NCBI GenBank assembly: GCA_947496835.1
Contig: CANMFV010000098.1
Coordinates: 1-5,002, forward strand
DNA length: 5,002 bases
Reading direction: 5' to 3'
Origin: Flavobacteriales bacterium
GTDB lineage: Bacteria > Bacteroidota > Bacteroidia > Flavobacteriales_D > Crocinitomicaceae
Shown here: piece by piece, positions 1-5,002 of the stretch
How positions within the stretch are numbered: the first letter of the stretch is position 1
Layout of the letters: the number at the start of each line of letters is the position of its first letter
The notes under the pieces: model-generated
What the model was told of the DNA's origin: nothing
Databases searched by the model: none
The model's input: only the letters and a program-made list of their open reading frames with translations
Position numbers and translations under genes: made by a program

Positions 1-2
1 AC

Positions 3-629
3 ATGTATGAAGGGAACTTCAAAGATGATAAGCCTGTTGGAACCTTCATTTACAGGTACGAATCAGGAAAAGTAAGAGCTGTAATTGAAAATAAACCAAA
101 TACAAATTTGTCGAAAGTAAAATTGTATTTTGAAAATGAAGCGTTAATGGCTGAAGGATTTTATCGAAATCAGAAGAAAGACTCCATTTGGATGAATTAT
201 AACGAACGCGGTGAGTTGGCAAGTGGTGAAAGCTATAAAAACGATAAATTGAATGGTAAAAAAATCAATTATTACCTGAATGATCAGTTGGAAACCGGTG
301 AACAAAAAGTTCTTTCCGTGACAATTTACATAGATGACTTAAGGGATGGAGCTTTCAAAGAATATTATCCAAATGGGAAAATGAAAATGTCAGGAAACTT
401 TGTGAAAGGACTTCGAACTGGCGAATGGTTGGAATATTACAATAGTGGTCAAGTAATGTCACGCGTTCGATATAAAGCGGATTACCTGCATGGTTGGTCG
501 TACTTTTATGATAAGAATGGTGCTCAACTTTCCAAAAATCTCTGGAGAAAAGGCGACAAAGTAGAAGGGAAAGAGTTAGAGACGTACTTGAAATGGTGCC
601 AAGATAAAAACATAGATCCAAATCAATAG
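3..629 (+). CDS. MORN_2 / YwqK-like repeat protein, 5' end outside window
   Basis: This is the C-terminal 208 residues of a protein built from MORN_2-type repeats, recognisable as short units of the form Y-x-NG-x-hydrophobic followed by a G-x-W/F-x-Y-Y turn. Clear units lie near residues 13-22, 52-70, 75-93, 116-125, 131-149 and 164-173, for example GAFKEYYPNGK (116-126) and GEWLEYYNSGQ (140-150). Such repeats form beta-hairpins. In Bacteroidota these proteins are often exported and of unknown role. The common label 'YwqK family antitoxin' comes from a Bacillus subtilis homologue and should not be taken as function, since no toxin partner is visible. The first Met falls inside a repeat and only two bases precede it, so the true start, and any signal peptide, are almost certainly upstream. 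The C-terminus (residues 185-208) is a charged, non-repeat tail. The stop codon is two bases before the next gene, suggesting one transcript. Confidence is high for the repeat class and low for any function. Confidence 0.82.
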   Translation: MYEGNFKDDKPVGTFIYRYESGKVRAVIENKPNTNLSKVKLYFENEALMAEGFYRNQKKDSIWMNYNERGELASGESYKNDKLNGKKINYYLNDQLETGEQKVLSVTIYIDDLRDGAFKEYYPNGKMKMSGNFVKGLRTGEWLEYYNSGQVMSRVRYKADYLHGWSYFYDKNGAQLSKNLWRKGDKVEGKELETYLKWCQDKNIDPNQ

Positions 630-631
630 CA

Positions 632-1777
632 GTGAGTAAACGCGAAAAGATTACTTTTTTCTCCGCTTTACCACCTTTTAGAGGGGGGATTGCTCAATTT
701 AGTGAGCAATTTCGTCAGTCATTAGCTAAAAAAAGAGATGTGGATGCATTCACCTTTCAAAATCAATATCCTAATTTTCTATTCCCGGGTCAATCTCAGT
801 TTGAGGAGAATCAGCCAATTTTTCAAAATGCGCGAATCGTATCAACATTTCGACCTTGGACCTATTTTAGTTCAATTCGGAAATTAAAAAAATCCAATGG
901 AGAGCTATTTATAACAAGTTATTGGATGAGCTTTTTTGGTCCAATGATGGGTTTATGGGCAAAGCACTTACCGAATAAAATGGTGAAAATCGCTTTGATT
1001 CACAATTTAATCCCCCACGAAAAACGCTTTTTTGACGGGGTGTTTAATCGATTTTTCCTTCGTCACTACGATGGATTTATCATGCTCTCAGAGGCTGTTA
1101 GAACTGATGTTTTAAAAATGAAACCAGGAGCGAAAACGTTGGTGTTGAAACATCCGAGTTACCAGCAGTTTGGAGTTAAAATGGATAAAAAACAAGCAAG
1201 GGAAATTCTGCATGTGAATACAACTAAAAATACCCTTTTGTTTTTTGGTTTAATCAGAGATTATAAGGGTTTGGATCTGCTATTAGAGGCATTTTCGTTA
1301 TTGGATGATACATTTCAGTTGATTATTGCCGGGGAAGTTTATGGGGATAAGAAACAGTACGACAGTCTGATTTTGAAATCCAAAAATCAGCAAATTTACT
1401 TTGTGGATCAATTTGTTGCAGCGGAAGATGTGAAAGTATATTTCAGTGCTGCAGATTTGTGTGTCCTCCCCTATAAATCAGCAACGCAATCCGGAATAAA
1501 AGCAATGTGTGACGTCTTTCATTCACCTGTATTGGTGAGTCGAGTGGGGGGCTTACATGAGGAAATCACCGAGAATGAAAACGGATTTGTCATTCGGGAT
1601 GCTTCAGCATTATCACTGTCGCAGCAAATTGAAGAAATATTTTCAGATTCTCGCATCGAAATTGTCACGCAAAATATCCAAAACCAACTTGAAAATATGC
1701 AAAATGAGTGGGATGAATTTGCAGATTCAGTGCTCAAATTTGCCGACATGATTCAACATTCGAAAAAATCACACTGA
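632..1777 (+). CDS. GT4-like glycosyltransferase (GT-B fold)
   Basis: This 381-residue cytoplasmic protein probably transfers a sugar from a nucleotide-sugar donor to a glycan or lipid-linked acceptor; donor and acceptor cannot be told from sequence. The N-terminal domain opens with a beta strand and a Gly-rich loop, PPFRGGIAQF (14-23), the usual acceptor-side loop of GT4 enzymes, followed by HNLIPHE (124-130). The C-terminal Rossmann domain begins near 200 with FFGLIRDYKGLD (204-215), then AGEVYGD (233-239), LPYKSATQSG (279-288) and VGGLHEE (305-311). The canonical Glu-x7-Glu donor motif is replaced around 284-293. There is no signal peptide or membrane segment, and the length is typical of the family. 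The start is GTG at 632: the frame is closed by a TAA at 605-607, and the next in-frame ATG is near residue 99, which would remove the Gly-rich loop. It follows the repeat protein by two bases, so translation may be coupled. No Shine-Dalgarno sequence is seen, as is normal in Bacteroidota. The role in surface polysaccharide synthesis is inference. Confidence 0.88.
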   Translation: MSKREKITFFSALPPFRGGIAQFSEQFRQSLAKKRDVDAFTFQNQYPNFLFPGQSQFEENQPIFQNARIVSTFRPWTYFSSIRKLKKSNGELFITSYWMSFFGPMMGLWAKHLPNKMVKIALIHNLIPHEKRFFDGVFNRFFLRHYDGFIMLSEAVRTDVLKMKPGAKTLVLKHPSYQQFGVKMDKKQAREILHVNTTKNTLLFFGLIRDYKGLDLLLEAFSLLDDTFQLIIAGEVYGDKKQYDSLILKSKNQQIYFVDQFVAAEDVKVYFSAADLCVLPYKSATQSGIKAMCDVFHSPVLVSRVGGLHEEITENENGFVIRDASALSLSQQIEEIFSDSRIEIVTQNIQNQLENMQNEWDEFADSVLKFADMIQHSKKSH

Positions 1778-1812
1778 TTATCTTGTCGATTGTTCATGAA
1801 AGGCAAATTTTA

Positions 1813-1844
1813 TTTGACTTTCAGGATACTAAATTCTATATTTG
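1813..1844 (+). promoter_or_regulatory. Bacteroidota-type sigma-A promoter for secDF
   Basis: TTTG at 1813-1816 (-33 element) is followed after 20 bases by TATATTTG at 1837-1844, an exact match to the TAnnTTTG -7 consensus of Bacteroidota housekeeping promoters. Transcription would begin around 1849-1853, leaving an A/T-rich leader of roughly 25 bases before the ATG at 1877. It lies in the 99-base gap after the glycosyltransferase, so secDF can be transcribed independently. The motif match is seen directly; activity and start point are inferred. Confidence 0.75.
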
Positions 1845-1876
1845 CAACCTTAATTAAATTTCAAACACGAATTAAC

Positions 1877-4858
1877 ATGCGTTTAAAAGGATTTTTTTGG
1901 TTTCTGACGATTGTATTGACTGCTGTATGTGTATACCAGCTGTCTTTTACTAGTGTAGCAAGTAGCGTAGAACGCAAGGCAGAAAAAGAAGCCGTACTTA
2001 AAGTTGAACAACTTAAAAGAGAAGCAAAAGAAACAGGTGATTCTGTTCTATTGCCAAATAACACCAAAATTGACATCTTCTCTCCAGAAGGTGCTGAATT
2101 AGCGAAATCTGCTTACATCAATGAGATTTTACGCTCGAAAGCAGAGAAACCAGTGTACCCGGTTTTAGGTGCGACATTTTCAGAAGTAAAAAAACTTTCC
2201 TTAGCATTTGGACTCGACCTTGTAGGTGGAATGAGTGTGACCATGGAGATTTCTTACCCAGACTTAGTTCGTTCACATGTAAAGAATCAAAAGGATCTTA
2301 AGTTTACGAAACCATTTGAAGCTGCAATGGCTACATATGGTCGTAATGGCGGTGATTTCTTAGATATTTTTATTGCTTCTTACCAAAAAATCAACAAAGG
2401 ACTTCCGTTGAACTACATCATCAAGGCGGATGGTTTAGGAATCAAGTCCTCAGATAGTGATATCGAATCTTATTTCCGAAAGTTGATTGCATCTTCAATG
2501 GACGGAGTAGAGCAAATCATTAGTCGCCGTATCAACCAATTTGGTGTAGCACAACCGAACATTCAACGTGATTTGTCTACAAATAGATTGTACATCGAAC
2601 TTCCAGGAGTACAAGATGAAAATACAGTTGCTAAAAAAATTCAATCAACTGCGAACTTAGAGTTTTTTGAAACGTACATGCCAGATCAACTTCAAATCCA
2701 ATGGCAAGACGCAAGTCGTTTGTCAACACAAGAACAAATGGAGGAAGTTGCTGAAGTAGTTGCAGATACAGCAGCGAAAGATACAACCGTCGCAGAAGTT
2801 AAGCCAGATGCTGGTCTTTCATTGAAAAATATGAATAACAAAACGAAATCATTGGCTGAGTTGGTTAAACCAGTAGGTGGATTCGCTATGGGATATGCAG
2901 AGTTAGCTGATAAATCGAAAGTTGATCAGATATTACGTCGCCGCGATGTACAACGAGCATTCCCTGAAGATGTTCAATTCATGTGGTCAGCAGAACCTGA
3001 AAAAGTTGACGATAAATCAAAGAAAACAGCTTATTTCCTTTATGCTTGTCGCATCCCAGAAGGTGGTAAAGCTCGTGTGAATGGATCTCATATCTCTAAA
3101 GCGTCGACTGGATTTGATTCCCAAGATGGTAAAATTACTGTTGATTTGGAAATGACAGCTGAAGGTTCTGACGAGTGGGGAAGAATGACAACAGAAAACA
3201 AAGATCGTATCATTGCGATTTCCATGGATAGTGTTGTTTACAGTGCTCCACGCGTAATCAATCCAATTACAACAGGTAGAACACAAATTTCTGGAAGCTT
3301 TACGTTCCAAGAAGCAGAAGACTTAGCCGGACTATTAAATGGTGGAGCTTTACCTGCACCATGTGTTATCAAAGAATTACAAAAAGTCGGTCCAACAATT
3401 GGAGCTGAAAACTCACAAGCAGCATTGATTTCATTTGCAGTTGCTTTCTTGGCTGTATTGATTTACATGTTCTTCTATTACGGTAAAGCTGGATTTGCAG
3501 CGAACATCGCCTTGACAGTGAACGTAGTGTTGATATTCGGATGTTTGGCTTCATTTGGAGCGGTATTAACATTGGCCGGTATCGCAGGTATCATTTTAAC
3601 AATTGGTACAGCGGTCGATGCGAATATCTTGATCTTTGAACGTGTTCGTGAAGAACAAGCTGCTGGTTTGGATTTAACATCGGCTATTGGTGTTGGATTT
3701 AGAAAGGCTTTACCATCAATCATCGATGCAAACGTAACTCACTTCTTGGTTGCCTTGATTTTGAAAATCTTTGGAACAGGTGAAATCGAATCTTTCGCAA
3801 CAACCTTAATCATCGGTATCTTTACTTCATTATTCTCCGCAATTGTTATCGGTGAGTTGATCATCAATACTTGGTTGGCAAAAGGAAAATCAGTTTCTTT
3901 CAATACAACGTATTCAAAAGGCTTATTCCAGAACTTTAATTTCAATTGGGTTGGAAACCGAAAGTATTTCTACATCTTCTCTATTTCGGTTACGATTATC
4001 GGAATGATTGGACTTTTCTCTCGCGGATTAAAGCAAAGTGTTGAGTTTACCGGAGGATATACTTTCTCTGTTAAATTCGATAAAAAAGCAGACATCGAAT
4101 TCATTCGCACAAACTTAGAAAAAGTGTTGGTGGAGAATAACGAAATTGCTTCTATCGACTTAAAAACAAAATCCAACGACTATAATGTAGACATCGTAAC
4201 GAACTACATGTTAAAGAAAGATGGAGCGATGGAAGAAGTTAAAACGAAATTAACACAAGGATTAAATGCGTGTGATGCAAAATTAGGCAGCCACAAAATT
4301 ACGGGTCAACGTTTTATTTCCGCTTCTGTATCAAGTGAATTATGGTCGTCTTCGGCGATTGCCTTGTCATTAGCGATGTTAGCAATCTTCGCATACATCT
4401 TGTTGCGTTTCGGACACTGGCAGTATTCAATTGGTGCCATTGTTGGATTGGCGCATGATGCATTCTTCGTTATTTCGATTTTCTCGTTACTTCATGGTTA
4501 CTTACCATTCAGTTTGGATGTGAATCAGGCCTTCATAGCTGCGATCTTAACGGTTATCGGTTACTCGATGAATGATACCGTGATTGTGTTTGACCGTATT
4601 CGTGAGAACTTACGTAAGAGCTCAGGTTCGGAGAGCCAACACGAAATCATCAATCGTTCATTGAACAAAACATTGAGTCGTACCTTCAACACATCCATGA
4701 TCTTGTTTGTGGTTGTTTTGATCATGTTCATCTTCGGTGGACCTGCAATTAAAGGATTCTTGTTTGCCATGCTAGTAGGAGTTGTTATTGGTACTTACTC
4801 TTCACTTTGTGTAGCAACACCAATTTTGATTGACTTCTCTAAAAAATTGAAAGCATAA
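1877..4858 (+). CDS. secDF: SecDF fused protein translocase subunit
   Basis: SecD and SecF fused into one 993-residue inner-membrane protein that associates with SecYEG and uses the proton gradient to pull exported proteins across the membrane. The SecD half has TM1 (about 5-24), the LDLVGG motif (113-118), the P1 periplasmic region with RRINQFGVAQPNIQR (217-231) and ELPGVQDEN (241-249), then GRTQISGSF (467-475), and TM2-TM6 between about 515 and 665. TM4 carries GTAVDANILIFERVREE (577-593) with the conserved Asp581. A cytoplasmic linker (about 666-695) leads to SecF: TM1 (697-714), VEFTGG (722-727), a periplasmic domain (715-825), and five more TMs with GYSMNDTVIVFDRIREN (895-911) and LSRTFNTS (933-940). 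Asp581, Asp900 and Arg935 match the proton-pathway residues known from Thermus SecDF, so the protein looks active. In-frame starts exist at TTG 1790 and ATG 1796, but both lie upstream of the promoter at 1813-1844; ATG 1877 places TM1 right at the N-terminus as usual. The SecD head region (about 266-395) is enlarged relative to E. coli SecD, as I recall it. Single-gene transcript, closed by a terminator. Confidence 0.97.
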   Translation: MRLKGFFWFLTIVLTAVCVYQLSFTSVASSVERKAEKEAVLKVEQLKREAKETGDSVLLPNNTKIDIFSPEGAELAKSAYINEILRSKAEKPVYPVLGATFSEVKKLSLAFGLDLVGGMSVTMEISYPDLVRSHVKNQKDLKFTKPFEAAMATYGRNGGDFLDIFIASYQKINKGLPLNYIIKADGLGIKSSDSDIESYFRKLIASSMDGVEQIISRRINQFGVAQPNIQRDLSTNRLYIELPGVQDENTVAKKIQSTANLEFFETYMPDQLQIQWQDASRLSTQEQMEEVAEVVADTAAKDTTVAEVKPDAGLSLKNMNNKTKSLAELVKPVGGFAMGYAELADKSKVDQILRRRDVQRAFPEDVQFMWSAEPEKVDDKSKKTAYFLYACRIPEGGKARVNGSHISKASTGFDSQDGKITVDLEMTAEGSDEWGRMTTENKDRIIAISMDSVVYSAPRVINPITTGRTQISGSFTFQEAEDLAGLLNGGALPAPCVIKELQKVGPTIGAENSQAALISFAVAFLAVLIYMFFYYGKAGFAANIALTVNVVLIFGCLASFGAVLTLAGIAGIILTIGTAVDANILIFERVREEQAAGLDLTSAIGVGFRKALPSIIDANVTHFLVALILKIFGTGEIESFATTLIIGIFTSLFSAIVIGELIINTWLAKGKSVSFNTTYSKGLFQNFNFNWVGNRKYFYIFSISVTIIGMIGLFSRGLKQSVEFTGGYTFSVKFDKKADIEFIRTNLEKVLVENNEIASIDLKTKSNDYNVDIVTNYMLKKDGAMEEVKTKLTQGLNACDAKLGSHKITGQRFISASVSSELWSSSAIALSLAMLAIFAYILLRFGHWQYSIGAIVGLAHDAFFVISIFSLLHGYLPFSLDVNQAFIAAILTVIGYSMNDTVIVFDRIRENLRKSSGSESQHEIINRSLNKTLSRTFNTSMILFVVVLIMFIFGGPAIKGFLFAMLVGVVIGTYSSLCVATPILIDFSKKLKA

Positions 4859-4876
4859 GCTTCTTCAAAATTTTTG

Positions 4877-4906
4877 AAAGCCGTCCAATTGGACGGCTTT
4901 TTTTTT
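4877..4906 (+). terminator. Rho-independent terminator after secDF
   Basis: A perfect 10-bp stem, AAAGCCGTCC (4877-4886) pairing with GGACGGCTTT (4891-4900), encloses the 4-base loop AATT and runs into nine consecutive T residues (4898-4906). It begins 18 bases after the secDF stop codon and is the classic intrinsic terminator form. On the opposite strand the stem is followed by only three T residues before the run breaks, so it looks mainly one-directional. Confidence 0.93.
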
Positions 4907-5002
4907 GTTAAAATAATTTGGATGAAAAAAAGATTGCCTGTCTTCTGTATTTCTGATGTTTCTTAAATTGCACAGACACAGGTAATACGTTCCGATTTTA
5001 AA

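Noticed and set aside
355..621. Minus-strand open frame of 88 codons opposite the MORN_2 protein.
   Set aside because: The + strand has clear repeat structure across the same bases; the antisense translation is Ser/Leu-rich and unrecognisable.
3..629. Antitoxin function of the YwqK-like protein, implying a toxin-antitoxin system.
   Set aside because: No toxin-like gene is adjacent in the window; the neighbour is a glycosyltransferase, and the antitoxin label rests on distant repeat similarity.
1519..1751. Overlapping frames on both strands at the 3' end of the glycosyltransferase.
   Set aside because: The glycosyltransferase frame is continuous and motif-supported here, and the alternatives have no features of real proteins.
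1790..1876. 29-residue N-terminal extension of SecDF from TTG 1790 or ATG 1796.
   Set aside because: It contains the full promoter and precedes TM1, which is normally at the extreme N-terminus in this family.
3017..3310. Minus-strand open frame of 97 codons inside secDF, with similar ones at 3478-3723, 3739-3945, 3970-4176 and 4561-4770.
   Set aside because: They are antisense to strongly conserved SecDF coding sequence, and their translations show no domain or plausible composition.
4864..4878. A 7-bp inverted repeat (TTCAAAA / TTTTGAA) with a one-base loop just upstream of the terminator.
   Set aside because: A one-base loop cannot form a stable hairpin and A/T-rich palindromes of this size are expected by chance.
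4922..4966. Small + strand frame of 14 codons starting ATG 4922.
   Set aside because: It is too short, has no recognisable features, and lies just behind a strong terminator with no clear promoter (TAATTTG has the wrong spacing for TAnnTTTG).
4866..5002. Minus-strand frame open from the window edge to a stop near 4866, which might be the end of a convergent gene.
   Set aside because: It reads straight through the terminator hairpin and the A/T tract, and its translation has no recognisable character. A different minus frame ending at 4963 shows only 12 codons and cannot be judged.

Overview
The window looks like an ordinary chromosomal stretch from a member of the Bacteroidota, most likely a Flavobacteriales-type organism. 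The evidence is the low-GC sequence, the lack of Shine-Dalgarno sequences before the genes, a TTTG/TAnnTTTG promoter of the Bacteroidota type, SecD and SecF fused in one polypeptide, and a MORN_2/YwqK-like repeat protein. Genus level cannot be supported from the sequence alone.

Layout: all three genes lie on the + strand. (1) Positions 3-629 hold the 3' part of a MORN_2-repeat protein whose start lies outside the window. (2) Two bases later, a GTG codon at 632 starts a GT4-like glycosyltransferase that ends at 1777; the two genes are probably co-transcribed. (3) A 99-base gap (1778-1876) holds a near-ideal Bacteroidota promoter at 1813-1844. (4) secDF runs from 1877 to 4858 (993 aa) and nearly fills the second half of the window. 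(5) A strong intrinsic terminator at 4877-4906 closes the transcript. (6) The last 96 bases (4907-5002) contain no gene I can support.

How the genes relate: secDF appears to be an independent, single-gene transcription unit with its own promoter and terminator, encoding the proton-driven partner of SecYEG in protein export. The upstream pair is a separate unit. The glycosyltransferase probably builds a surface glycan and the repeat protein is of unknown role; nothing in the sequence links either to Sec function beyond proximity.

I found no mobile element, CRISPR array, structural RNA or evidence of an undescribed system. The points most worth a second look are the promoter that overrules the longer secDF start, the missing Glu pair in the glycosyltransferase donor-site motif, and the enlarged periplasmic head region of SecD.
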